Shown piece after piece: positions 1 through 10,779 of a stretch of 64,000 nt of DNA (within the stretch, counting starts at the first letter, position 1; every line of letters begins with the position of its first letter). Source of the stretch: Bidens hawaiensis (taxonomy: Eukaryota > Streptophyta > Magnoliopsida > Asterales > Asteraceae); contig JAIQDT010000231.1 of assembly GCA_021521415.1 (NCBI GenBank), forward strand, positions 992,001 to 1,056,000. Reading direction: 5' to 3'. Both the position numbers and the translations under genes were made by a program. Under the pieces are notes generated by a model that searched no databases, had not been told where the DNA came from, and saw only the letters and a list, made by a program, of their open reading frames with translations.

Positions 1-710
1 CCACTAATCCTACATTGGAGGAACAGTTTCTGGAAAGAGATAATGTATTAACTTTGTTGAAAAGCAATCTTCTCAAGGCTCAATCACGCATGAAATTGGC
101 TGCTGACAAACACCGACGTGATGTACAATTTGTGGTTGGCGACTGGGTTTATGTGAAACTTCAACCGTACCGCCAAGGATCTACCCGATTCCAACGACAT
201 CACAAGCTTAGTCATCGATATTTTGGTCCTTACCAGGTCATCGCCAAGATCGGACCTGTAGCTTACAAACTAGACTTACCGGCTACTGCTAAAATACATC
301 CCGTTTTTCACTTGTCGTTGCTTCGAAAGTGCATCGGTAAACCAATTCATCAAGTTACCCCTTTACATTTGGTGGATTCTGCTTCTACCATCATCCTCCA
401 ACCATTGAAAGTGCTGCAAACCAGGACTATTTACAAAGGTAATCAGCTTGTTCCTCAAAGTTTAGTGCAATGGGACAGTTTACCAGTGGAAGCAGCCACT
501 TGGGAGGATACTAGCCAGCTCGAACAACAATTTCCTAATTTACCCCTTGAGGACAAGATGGGTTCTAATGGGGGCAGTATTGTCATGAGTCCGATAGATA
601 AGCAGACTGGTAACACACCAAAAATGGGTCAAGTCCAACAAAGAAAAAGTGAAAGAATTAAAGTGCAACCAAAGAAATTTCAGGACCACATTATGGGTGC
701 CATGACCTAA
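1..710 (+). CDS. Ty3/gypsy chromovirus integrase C-terminus with chromodomain (5' partial)
   Basis: The frame is open from the left edge, so the start is outside the window; it ends at a TAA at 708-710. Near position 140 the protein reads GDWVYVKLQPYRQ, followed by KLSHRYFGPYQV and IHPVFHLSLL, the GPF/Y-type C-terminal module of Ty3 integrases. From about position 405 follows a chromodomain-like stretch (VLQTRTIYKGN, then VQWDSLPVEAATWED), which in chromoviruses binds histone marks and steers integration. The tail RKSERIKVQPKKF is the basic end usual in this group and is encoded inside the 3' LTR. No stop or frameshift is seen, so the element may be fairly young, but its 5' part is not visible. 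Confidence 0.88.
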   Translation, partial: TNPTLEEQFLERDNVLTLLKSNLLKAQSRMKLAADKHRRDVQFVVGDWVYVKLQPYRQGSTRFQRHHKLSHRYFGPYQVIAKIGPVAYKLDLPATAKIHPVFHLSLLRKCIGKPIHQVTPLHLVDSASTIILQPLKVLQTRTIYKGNQLVPQSLVQWDSLPVEAATWEDTSQLEQQFPNLPLEDKMGSNGGSIVMSPIDKQTGNTPKMGQVQQRKSERIKVQPKKFQDHIMGAMT

Positions 711-893
711 CAGAATTCTGTTAGGATATTTCTATTTAATGTAATTATTGAGTGATCATGAGGTAGGCAATTTGTTACTCCCATCTCTTTCTTTGTACTC
801 TGTTCTTCCCATCCCTAATTCTCAGTTTTAAATAAACTCAATCTTTTGATTATTTGAGTGAGTAGTTCATTACATAAACCTAAATCGTACACA
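581..893 (+). repeat. 3' LTR of the chromovirus (right end approximate)
   Basis: A purine tract, AATGGGGGCAG, at about 567-577 is followed by TGTCATGAGT at 581, the expected polypurine tract and LTR start. The coding frame runs on into the LTR, as in many plant chromoviruses. A polyadenylation-like AATAAA lies near 831. The right end is not fixed: TACA at 874, TACACA at 893 and CACA at 900 are all possible because the 5' LTR is outside the window. Confidence 0.55.
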
Positions 894-1084
894 AAGCACA
901 AGTGTGTGGAACCAATCGACAAACCTTTCAATTTGTAGTCTGCGAGATCAGAATTCGGACTGAAATCAGAGCGAACCCTAATCTAATCGGAAATTGGAGA
1001 GATATGTCGAGCGAATCCTAATCGGAAACAGGAGCGATATGTGGTCATTTAATGGCTTCTTTTTATCGCCCACTTGTTTTATTT

Positions 1085-1589
1085 TTAATCGTTTAAATTT
1101 TAACCTGTGCTATCGGTAAGACCGGTAGCGGTTTACATTTAAACTATTTTGCAACCACTAAAACGGTCTCAACTAAAACTTTTCTCACAAGTTTGCCACC
1201 GAAAATAAACAGTCATAAAATCTTTAACTAATAATAACATTTTGTTACCGACGGTTGCAATAAAACTCTGACCACCTAGCCATCGGTTGCAAAAGCTCCG
1301 ACCGCCTAGCCATCGGGTGCAAAAACTCCGACCGCCTAGCCAAACAATTGCAAAAAATTCCGACCGCCTAGCCACCGGTTGCAAAATCTCCGACCGCCTA
1401 GCCATCGGTTGCAAAAACTCCGACCGCTTAGCCATAAAAAATAAACGGAAGCAAAATCTTCTACCGTTTAGCCATCGTTTCAAGTAATTGGCATTTTCGG
1501 TAGCAAATTTGCTAAATCGGTCGCTAAATTTGCTACCGTTTTTCTTCGGAGGCAAAATTTGGTGGCAATTGCTCAATTTTCTAGTAGTG
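1085..1589 (-). mobile_element. CACTA (En/Spm-type) transposon end, truncated
   Basis: Read on the minus strand, the sequence beginning at 1589 is CACTACTAGAAAATTGAGC, the classical terminal inverted repeat of plant CACTA elements. Inside it lie short direct repeats with a CGACCGCCTAGCC core (1254-1480), the subterminal transposase-binding arrangement typical of this superfamily. No matching left terminus and no transposase is present, so this is one surviving end. The left limit is approximate and is set where the GGTAGCGG-type motifs begin. Confidence 0.6.
1254..1480. repeat. Subterminal tandem repeat of the CACTA end, about 7 units of 30-31 bp
   Basis: Units share the core CTCCGACCGCCTAGCCATCG followed by GTTGCAAAA, with single-base variants. 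Reading frames across this stretch on both strands are by-products of the repeat and not genes. Confidence 0.75.
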
Positions 1590-1698
1590 ACCACCCTATA
1601 ATTAGACTATGTTGTATATATAACTATATAACTATATTAGTTGATTCTCACAGTTAGCATGTTAATTAATTTGTATTTGATTCAAACACTACACACAC

Positions 1699-1736
<38 letters not shown>

Positions 1737-2029
1737 GAACAATTGTTAGAAAAATTAATCATTTAGGTTTGTTATTTTTCTCGCAAAATTTAATGTTTTG
1801 CATTGAACATGTATGCATATGTATGATAAAAAAATGGTCTTTCGTAAAAGTCTAACCATATGTCAAAACGATTAAATGTATAGTTGAGATGACGTAGATC
1901 TAGTTAGATGAAACATATTGTAACAAGATTGAAAATATGACGTATTTACTGATAGTGAGCAACCCATATGACCATAATTTTATCTATATTATGATATAAA
2001 AGACCTTTTTTTCAAGCAAAGTAATTAAT
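1590..2029. other. AT-rich spacer with a (TA)n microsatellite
   Basis: Apart from the (AC)n/(TA)n run at about 1690-1733 there is no coding or structural signal. Confidence 0.6.
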
Positions 2030-2290
2030 TATGTTTACCTATTATTAATTTTCCCTATTGTCATTTAGATAGGTTTCCTTACTGTTTAAGTTTCCTATTT
2101 TTATGTATTGTTTTCCTATAAATTATAATCTTTTTTGAGAAAAAAATCAGAAACTTATCCCAAGTCAGTTTCTCTTCTTCTTTCTTCTTTTTACAGCCTA
2201 ACCAACTTTAAAGGTCTTCAATAATTTGTTGCTTTCATTTCATGATGCCTCCTATGTTGCGTGATGACCTAGCCTTGCTAAATCTACTCG
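2030..2290 (+). repeat. LTR-end/leader fragment, dispersed family copy 1
   Basis: The stretch TCAGTTTCTCTTCTTCTTTC, then GCCTAACC...AGGTCT, then TTGTTGCTTTCAT and ATGATGCCTCC recurs at about 16480-16660 and in part at about 17640-17870. TTGGTGCTTTCATG in copy 2 looks like a retrotransposon primer-binding site next to a gag start. I read all three copies as LTR ends with leader of one decayed family. The peptide after the ATG (MPPMLRDDLALLNLLE) then meets a stop. Confidence 0.4.
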
Positions 2291-2910
2291 AATAGTGGCA
2301 GCACTACAATTATTCCATGGCAATTCAAGAAGCCACACACCTCGAAACGCCACACACCACCACATCCCTAATCAGAGCTGCCTCCATCAACTCTAAAACT
2401 AGTAACAACCTTAATACCACCGCCAAGAACGGTTCCAACACATGAACCCATTTTTATCATCCCAAGACCTAAGAAAACCCAAACATCTCTACCAACGGCT
2501 ATGAATTAGGTTTCCATAAAAAACATGTCGCCATAAACTACCATTTTTGTCCCATATCCATAAGAATTGTTGTCTTTCAAGGGTTCACCATATTTTCTTT
2601 CAAGGTTTTTACCATGTATATAGCACCAATAATTCCGACACATATTGCATTCGTAAAGACGCCTATGATGCTAAGATGAATGTTAAGAGTTGCCACTATA
2701 AATGATATGCCAATTGAAAAATTACAGATAAAGAACAAGATGATGCGATATTGATTGTCAAAGCAAATTAGTTGCATTTGAAGCTGGAAGACATGCATCC
2801 ATCGATCAAATAATCATTTGAAACATAAGAACACACTTAAAAAACTGTAATTATAACTAATATTCCTAGCGTGTGTGTAATGCCAAAGCTAATTTAAAAT
2901 AACTTGTTAG
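2291..2910. other. No recognisable feature
   Basis: Unique-looking or highly decayed sequence. I see no domain on either strand. Confidence 0.5.
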
Positions 2911-3345
2911 TGTATCGTTTTGGTGTCTCGGTGTTTTTATAAAGTATTTTGATATTAGTTTAATGTATAGGGGTCATTTTGGTAAATAATGTAAGACTCA
3001 TTCGTTAGTGTTATAATAATGAATGAGTCCTCCTGATTTTATCTCATTCATTATGGATTGTTTAACGAATGAGTAACGTACGATAGATAACATATGTAAG
3101 CCATTCTTTATAGTTTGTATAATGAATGGCATGGCGCGTGGAACGCTCATTCGTTAGGTATGTCTGACGAATGAGGTCGTCTCCTATATATACCAATGTA
3201 CTAATTTGTAAATTAACGAAGTTCATTTCTAAAGTATTCCTTACTGTTACGTTGCTAAAATTCTCTCTCAACCTATATTGTTCATTCATTAACGTAATCA
3301 TACCTTCCATAATGTAATTCATAACGTAATCATGTTAATCGTGTT
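2911..3345 (+). repeat. 5' LTR of element A
   Basis: The copy matches 8385-9010 over its whole length, including the repeated motif CATTCGTTA/TAACGAATG and a TATATATA at 3184. It has a single copy of the segment that is duplicated in the right LTR. The motif TTGATATCGAAAG just downstream may be a degenerate tRNA-Met primer site. Confidence 0.75.
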
Positions 3346-4199
3346 GATATCGAAAGTCAAGATCATAGATCGACCTTTCCCAAGTGTATCAAAGCCTTTA
3401 GTCTAATGCAATGCGATTATAAACTTTAAGAGTATCAATTGATTCATGTTTTGAGTGTTAATTAATATTTTATTGATCTAATTTGATTCTCAGACTTTAT
3501 TGAAACTTAGAATTAAGAAATTGAAGTCGTAATGATGATGAATGTTACTGAATTGTATTTAGGAATGTTTGGAACGATCAGTGATCTTTCATTATCATTT
3601 AATTGTGTTAATTCAGTCATTAATCAAGGTTTTGATTTTGGTGGGAATTGTTATTGATTTTTTAAAAGTATTATAAGTCAAATTGGACTGCATTTCGGAT
3701 GAGTTTGAGGTTTGGATTGATACATATTTGTTCAGAATGTGTTTGTTGTGAGTAGTTTGAGTGTTGATGTGTGTGACTTGGTTGAGTTTTGGATGAGTTT
3801 GGATAAGTTTGTTCAAGTTTGAAACTGGAAATTTGAAGATGACAATGAATTCATTCGTTATTCTTTGAATACATTCTTTAAACAGTTAAAAAGTTGTTGT
3901 AACCGCTTTTAACAATTCAGTCGTTCAACTGTTCATCCATTCATTACACTATTCCCCATTCGTTACTAAACTCATTCACTTTAAACATCCATTCGTCCCT
4001 ACTCATTAGCTACATTGTTTCTATTCATTTGTTATTACTCCTCATTCGTTCCTGCTTATTCGTTCCATCTTCATTCGTTTGACATTCGTTAAAGTAATTT
4101 CTTTTGGGGTTCATTCGTTAAGCTTTCTCCTTCTCATTCATTACTTGAACCTTTCTAAGATTGTCAAATTTAAACCCTAAACTTTCAAATTTTGTCATA
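3346..4199. other. Leader region of element A
   Basis: Between the 5' LTR and the gag start there is no coding signal. The motif ATTCGTT or its complement recurs many times between 3840 and 4140, echoing the LTR. Confidence 0.5.
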
Positions 4200-5420
4200 A
4201 TGGCAAACTTTTATGCTCTTGCCTCTTAGAACGCAATAATGCAACAAATGTTGAATGTTGATGCTGAGATCGGATCTCACATGAAATGTCCTAGACTTAA
4301 CAACTCGTGTGATTTTCCTAAATGGGATTAAGATTCCGAGCTCATTTGGGTGCCGTACATCCAGAGTGTGTGCACAGTTTAAAGGTTGCAAATGTACCAA
4401 AAACAGTCAACTATATCACTCTTGGAAATTATGAAAAATTATTCTCTCAGATGTCTCCCGGGGAGAAGAAAACTTATGAGATTGAAACTAAATCTTATTC
4501 CAAATTAACCATGGCTTTACCCGAGCATATCTTTCACCAGTTTAGTCACATTAAGCTATGTGCTCCTTTGTAACAAGCTTTGTAGACAAGAAGCATGAGA
4601 AATACAAAGGAGAGCAAAAAGTCAATGTTAAAGTATTAGTTCAGGAACCTTAACCTTATCACTGGAGAAATAGTTGGAGAGCTGATAACAAGATTCTGTC
4701 ACCTGAATGCTGAAATGAGCAAATTCTCTATGCTTCCAGTTAACAGTGATCTTATTGACACATTGAATAATTCACTACCTCCTTTCTATTCAACTTGATG
4801 GTTCTCACTTTAGAAATAAAGTCCGGACTCCAATGGATTTCATACAGAAGTTGGAAGAGAGGGAGTTTGAGCTTAAGTGTCAGAATTCTTCAAAAGGAAA
4901 CTAGGATCCCACGTTGTATGGTGGATCAAACCTAGTGAATAAGAGTGCTTCTGTTCCTATCACTGCTTTTTATTCTCAAGCAACTTCTGATATAACTCGT
5001 GAAGCTGCTTCTGAGCCTAACGTACTTTCTGGTGCATCTGGGTATGCTGGTGCTACTTGTCAAGTTTCTAATGTATCACCACCACCAAATGTGAATATGA
5101 AAGAAACCGAGAAGCATTTTGCTTTCATAGCTGCCTTTATGGCATCGTATGAGAGATTGATGGGATGCCAAGTAGCCAACTGTGACATAACCGATGAAGA
5201 TTATGATCAAGTCGACCCTGATGATCATGAACTCATGGATCTCAAATGGAACATGAAATGATAGTCTGTAAGATCAAGAAATTTATGCAAAGGACTGGGA
5301 AAGACTTGCCTGCCATGAGCAAGAGGATCGGCTTTGATAAATTAAAAGTTGAGTGCTACAATTGCCAGGAATTTGGCCATTTTGCCAAGGAGTGTGACAA
5401 GCCAAGAAAGGAATAACTCT
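4200..5420 (+). pseudogene. Element A gag polyprotein, Ty1/copia type, decayed
   Basis: An ATG at 4200 opens MANFYALAS and is soon broken by stops; fragments then continue in shifting frames. Recognisable pieces are MKCPRLNN (about 4278-4301), the acidic run DYDQVDPDDHELMDLKW (about 5202-5252) and a zinc knuckle CYNCQEFGHFAKEC (about 5353-5395) with intact C-C-H-C spacing. The order, an N-terminal capsid-like domain then a CCHC nucleic-acid-binding motif, is that of retrotransposon Gag, which assembles the cytoplasmic particle. The pattern resembles gag proteins common in Asteraceae copia elements (from memory). At least six stops or frameshifts make it non-functional. Confidence 0.7.
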
Positions 5421-5489
5421 GAGTTGTCCAAGGAGAAACCTAAATCTGGGGCTGATATTGCAAAACTTGGGGTGCACGTGAAGGGGGGG

Positions 5490-8370
5490 GGTTGTTATAG
5501 GTAATGATAGCACAAGAGAGCATTGATTGGTCACAAAAGTTGCTTGGTAATGTATCGACCATAGGAAATCAAGTTAACTTGGCTGTGTTTGACCGAGTTA
5601 AGAAGCTTGAGAAGGAAAAGGTTGATAAATTATTGGAAGAAAGTGAGGAATCGGAAACAGAATCTAACGATTCATGTGATAACTAGCAAGAAAACTTTGT
5701 TTGCATGGCTAAGATAGTAGATCGATATCGGTTTCGTAGATCAATATCGAGTTCAACTACTCAGAGACAGTGTTCTATCACCTGAAGGAGTGCTGCACTA
5801 CGAGGTCCAATAAATTTCTTATGTATCCTCGATTTCTACATATGGTTATCAACCACCTCGCACCTAATCCTATGCGAGACCCAGAGTTGTCAGATGATAT
5901 AATTCAGCTTAATCACATGAATGAAGACATGATGAAGAGAATTTAGACATATAGAGGTCATATAGAGAATACCTGACCAAAATATAAACATTTGACTTGT
6001 CAGTTGGCTGTGGAGAGCTATGAAGCTCCACCTAATGATCGTTGGATACATGATGATTCCAATTTTGAGCGTGAAGGTGGAGGTGATGGTGGAAATGTTG
6101 GACCACTGGGTCGTGATGGTGGTGATGTGGCACTAAAAAGAAAGCCTAAGGGAAAAGTGATTGCGATAGATGAGCCAAAGCAAGATCCAGATGAGGTTCT
6201 GGAGTATTTATTCAAGATCCACAATAGGCAGTGACTTCTACTGCTAGTTCTATTCCTGTTGATATTTCTTTTACCTAAGCTACTACTACTCCGAGTACAC
6301 CGGTGGCTACAATTATTACAACTCCAAAGATCCACGCTTTATAGAGATTCCTGGATCTATGCTATCTCTGATTCTGTCTCTGCAGCAAGTTCCGGCTACG
6401 ACTAGTCCATCTATAACTGCAACGCTGATGCTAAGAACAGACTATTCGTTCATGTCTTAATAGGCCCCAGGGTCCTATGCAGCTAGTTCATCTAAACTTC
6501 TACAACCTGCCAGTTCGGTATCAGATGTTTCAGTTGCTGAATCTGATTCATATGCAGGAAAATCAGATGGCTGCTGATAGATAGTTTCAAGATTCGATGA
6601 GGGCCGATCAAACACGAATGATGAGGGGTTTACAATACCTGCAAAAGGAGAACAAAGAACTGAGGGCACTTGTTTGCTGCTCAAGGGGAGATGATCGAGA
6701 AATAGGGCGAGATCATCCTATAGTTGACATGCAAGGATGATATGTTGAAGAAGATAAAGGATGATGATCAAGAGAAGGATTCTAAGGCAGGAGGTGTAGA
6801 TCAGCAATCAGGTGCCTTAAAATGTAGTCATATGCCTACCAAGGGGCAGTCTTCGGGAAAAGAGCTGGTGGTGTACCATGATACTACTGAGGTGTAACCC
6901 ATTAACACTTTAAAGGTCAGAATGTTGTTATTCGTTGATGAAAACAGGGTTGTACGTAGTATGGCGGACGAAGATGAAATTGAAGAAGGCGAGTTTGTTG
7001 AGCATTCATTAATGAAATAACAAATCGCTTTACTTCTTAATTTAAACAAAGAAGTGGTAGATAAGTTGGAAAGAGAGGAGTATGTTGAAGTTGTCAATAC
7101 GGATGAGGTACGGCTTGATAAGAGTATTCCTTCAGGGAATACTAATTTTGAGTATGATGATATAGAGATGGAGGACGTGACAGCTGAGGAATACCCTAAC
7201 TTGTTTACTCAAGGCAACTCAGATGAGGGGATTCCGTTCTTTACAATAGAACATTTTCAAGCAGCTAAAGAACATTTACATAAAATCAATCAATCAATCA
7301 ATCAAACATACCCAGTATTTCCCACCACAAATAGCCTAGGCTATCATAAATAGGGTCTGGGGAGGGTGGGATGTAGGCACACCTTACCTCTATCCTTAAA
7401 GATAGAGAGGTTGCTTCCGGCGAGACCCCAAACTCAAAAGTTAATAGATATACAGATAATATTTATATATATATACACACAATCAACTACAGTACTATGA
7501 TATTAGTACGTTTACAGAAAGAGAAGGAGAAAGAAAAGTTGAAATCTAAAGTATCAGAGACTGATGGTATGTTCACGCACATCATGAAGAAAACAAACAA
7601 GATGATCGAAGCCCTGTGATATGCGGAAAAAGAAGATTATCTACAATCAAAGGCTCGAGAATCGACATATCATATGAAGAATTTCGTTGAGGTAAAGATG
7701 GTGAAGGTAGATATAATTTCATGGATATACAAACTGACGCTTAAATTATGCATTCTGAAATGGGAAAACGGTTTGCAATACTTCAGACATGCTGCTGACG
7801 TGTTTACCATGCCATATTGGGACATTCGTACATTAGCACGGAAACCTTTAATGAATCGTGGTGGTAATCAAATGGAGGACTGGCTCTATCGCTATCTACT
7901 ACCTGATGTAAATTATGGGTTTAAGTTTTTCAAGCCATAGGTGCCAACACGGTAGTACGTGGATGAGATTGATCGACGCATCGGTTGGAGAAAGTTGTGC
8001 GCAAAGTAAAACCCACCTTGGATGTTAAACAAAGTTCCTTTAAAGACTTTTCCCTAAAGTATTTACAAGAAGTTTAATAGTTGGTACTACGACAACAAGA
8101 CCGGCGAGACGGTGATTGTTTTAGGATCTGGACTGAAGACTGAATTCATACGTGTAATAGATCCCATGTGGCTAGTCAACCTGTATGAGTCCGTCAACGT
8201 GGTTTTATTCAAGAATTGGATCAAATTGGCGAACATGAAAGATAAAGAGAAGGCTATGCAATTCCAAGAGTAGTTCGAGTATGTCACACATTTGTAATTC
8301 ATTGCTGTGCTGACTGGAAGACTAGCAGATTCAAGGTGTAAAGTATTGAAGTTACAAGAGCTCGAGACGA
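5490..8370 (+). pseudogene. Element A second ORF remnant, no pol domain
   Basis: Open stretches at 5504-5686, 5992-6234, 7054-7310 and 7674-7940, and stop-broken peptides between them, suggest one former long frame. A phrase near 5822-5900 reads MYPRFLHMVINHL, followed by acidic, charge-rich regions; near 8078 there is FNSWYYDNKTGETVIVLG. I find no DDE integrase, no YVDD and no RNase H motif. Similar non-pol ORFs accompany some Asteraceae LTR elements, as far as I remember, but I cannot name a family and propose no function. The length and glutamate/aspartate richness differ from an env-like protein, and no membrane segment is evident. Confidence 0.4.
7300..7440 (+). mobile_element. SINE-like sequence (Au/TS-type plant SINE)
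   Basis: The stretch contains ATACCCAGTATTTCCCAC, GGTCTGGGGAGGGTGGGATG, CTTACCTCTATCC and GAGAGGTTGCTTCCGGCGAG in the order seen in a widespread plant SINE group (recognised from memory). It is preceded by (AATC)n at about 7287-7308, which may be the tail of the insertion site. It breaks the second ORF of element A and so arrived later. No clear target duplication was found. Confidence 0.5.
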
Positions 8371-8384
8371 GGGGAGTTTGGAAA

Positions 8385-9010
8385 TGTATCGTTTTGGCAT
8401 CTTGGTCTTTGTATAAAGTATTTTGATATTAGTTTAATGTATAGGGGTCATTTTGGTAAATAATATAAGACTCATTCATTTGTGTTGCAATAACGAACGA
8501 GTCCCCACGATTTTGTCTCAGTCGTTAAGGATTGTTTATCGAATGAGTAGCATAAGATAGGTAACGTATGTTAGCCATTCGTTACAGTTTGTAGAATGAA
8601 TGGCATAGTGAGGAACACTCATTCGCTAGGTATGTCTAACGAATGAGGTCGTCTCCTATTTATACCCCTGTACTAATTTGTAAATTAACGAAGTTCAATT
8701 CTGAAGTATCCCTTACTGTTACGCTACCAAAATTCTCTCTCAACCTATACTTTTCATTTGTTAACTTAATCATACCTTCCATAACGTAATTCACAGCGTA
8801 ATCATGTTAATCATGTTCATATGTCTAACGAATGAGGTCGTCTCCTATTTATACCTGTGTACTAATTTGTAAATTAACGAAGTTCAATTCTAAGGTATCC
8901 CTTACTGTTACACTGCCAAAATTCTCTCTCAACCTATACTTTTCATTTGTTAACTTAATCATACCTTCCATAACATAATTCACAGCATAATCATGTTAAT
9001 CATGTTCATA
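8385..9010 (+). repeat. 3' LTR of element A with internal duplication
   Basis: It starts TGTATCGTTTTGG and matches the 5' LTR, but is about 190 bp longer because its 3' part is present twice in tandem. Confidence 0.75.
8632..9009. repeat. 189-bp tandem duplication inside the LTR
   Basis: Unit 1 (8632-8820) and unit 2 (8821-9009) both start ATGTCTAACGAATGAGGTCG and end ATCATGTTCAT. They include the TATTTATAC box, so the LTR carries two putative promoters. By eye the units differ at roughly ten positions, so the duplication is not very recent. Confidence 0.8.
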
Positions 9011-9409
9011 TCCGAAGACTAGATCCTAGGTCAAGCTCTCACATAAGTTTAGAAATACTTGTTTGTGGGGGCAATTTATGTTTACTAAGTAATGTATATG
9101 ATGACAAAGAAGCCATAGATCAACATTCACTGACACGGCATATTCGATTTGTGGAATTCATAAGAATTTGAATGAAATGAAATTTAAATTCCATGACAAG
9201 GTGTGCTTGACTTGAAACTTAACTAATTATTCACTTGGTTCTAATAGTTTAAAAGTATTAATAAGGTGGTCTAGATATATGACTTTTGAAACGATGGTGG
9301 TCCTTAACTGCTAACTATGTTAAAATTATTGGTTAAGACTGCCTAAAATGACTAAATTGCCCCTAATAATAATATCAATAATAGTAATAAATTATAGGTT
9401 TTTGGGTCT
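9011..9409. other. No recognisable feature
   Basis: AT-rich spacer between element A and the LTR of element B. Confidence 0.5.
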
Positions 9410-10353
9410 GTAGAGTGATTGAAATATTCGTAACCTTCCTAGTAATAACTAAGTATGGAATACTAGCAAGTCAATGCACTCCGAGCAAGATTTTACTTCC
9501 TCGAGAAAGATATCCTACACCGGGCAAGATAGTTCTTCTGAAATCATCTAAGAGTTTAGTCCGAGCAGACTACACTTTGTCGAGCAAGGAATGTCCTTGA
9601 GCAAACAAGAGCAGCTATCGAGTAAAGCTGTTGAAGAGCGCTGCTTAAACTAAGTTTTCGAGCAACTTAGTGGGTCTAGCAAGATGCAAGGTTAATGAAG
9701 AGATCACAAGCATTCTAGTAGGGAGTTTGTGGAATTTATCGAAGTGTCACTCCCAGGAAGGTTCAGTCTCAAGCTAACCTACAATACCTGAGCATATTTG
9801 GTTTCTCAAATAAAGACTAAGTTAGAGACTGAAGTGATCCAACTAAGGATTCCTTTGCTCGTGGTGGTTATGCCAAGCAAAGTTTGGCTTTGATTGTGAA
9901 TATGAAGCTTCCTTGAGATAAATATTTTCCTGTTGCATATATTCTAAGTACTTGCTTGCTCGAAGTAAATCCCAAGCATACTTGAAGATTAAAAGGTCAA
10001 AGGAGCTCGTCAATGATAAAGCTGCCTCGAAGACCTTTTACACTTGCATATTTTTATATTGTTTCTTTAATGATTAGAGTTTGTAGAGGAATGTGAGGTT
10101 CCCTATAAATAGAATGATTGTTAGCATTGATGGGACACCTATGACCTCAGAATTTATGCATAATACCTGAATTATTTTCTATAGTCGACATTCCTAGAAA
10201 CCCTAATATTCTATTCGTACCTCATTGAATGGCGTACATGATAATAGAAATATTTTAATAGGCTATCATTGGTGTTTTTCGTTATTTTCAGTCTCGTGTG
10301 TGTTCTTGTCCATTTCTATTGTTTTGAATCATGATACTAATAGTCCTAAAAAG
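9410..10353 (+). repeat. 5' LTR of element B (left limit approximate)
   Basis: The stretch ends directly before TGGTATTAGAGC at 10354, a near match to the initiator tRNA-Met primer site used by Ty1/copia elements. It holds a TATAAATAG box at 10104. A short motif, CGAGCAA or GAGCAAG, recurs at least eight times between 9480 and 9700. No second LTR copy is in the window, so the left end is a guess. Confidence 0.45.
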
Positions 10354-10367
10354 TGGTATTAGAGCTG
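10354..10367 (+). other. Primer-binding site of element B
   Basis: TGGTATTAGAGCTGG resembles the copia consensus TGGTATCAGAGC, complementary to the 3' end of initiator tRNA-Met. Confidence 0.6.
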
Positions 10368-10779
10368 GTTTAGCTCATTGAAGAACATTTGAGCTACTGA
10401 AAATCGGTTTTCAACACTAGATCTCTGCAAGTTGGGTTGAAATTTTGAAGAATGAAGATGATGATGACATCCATTGGCCAGTGACGTCACTAAGTTGTTT
10501 ATTTTGTTCTAGATCTGTTGAAATTGAAAGTTTAAAAGTATTCTAATCCTAGATTTATGTCATTTTACTGATTATTTTCTTTTAAATCTTGATTTGAATC
10601 TATTTTTAACACTTGATTGTTTTAGATGTGACTTGGTATTATCAGTTCTAGATAGTTTGTTTAGTATTTTGGTATTTTAAAATTTTACTAGTAATTTTTG
10701 AGTTATTTCTGTTTTCAAAACCAAAAAATCAAAAACAAAAAAAGATTTGTTTAAATTTCTAGAAGATCTTTCAAAAATC

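Larger units (their letters stand above)
2911..9010 (+). mobile_element. Element A: LTR retrotransposon with gag and a non-pol ORF remnant
   Basis: Two direct copies of one LTR (from 2911 and from 8385, both starting TGTATCGTTTTGG) enclose about 5 kb. A purine tract, GACGAGGGGAGTTTGGA, sits just before the right LTR. The interior has a decayed Ty1/copia-style gag with a CCHC knuckle and then about 2.6 kb of broken reading frame without integrase, reverse transcriptase or RNase H motifs. It therefore looks non-autonomous. A SINE-like sequence lies in the second half. I could not identify a clean 5-bp target duplication, so the outer limits are good to about 30 bp on the right. Confidence 0.75.

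Noticed and set aside
1169..1594. 141-codon minus-strand open frame with repeated RRSE-type phrases
   Set aside because: It is the translation of the CACTA subterminal repeat; no domain and no independent start signal.
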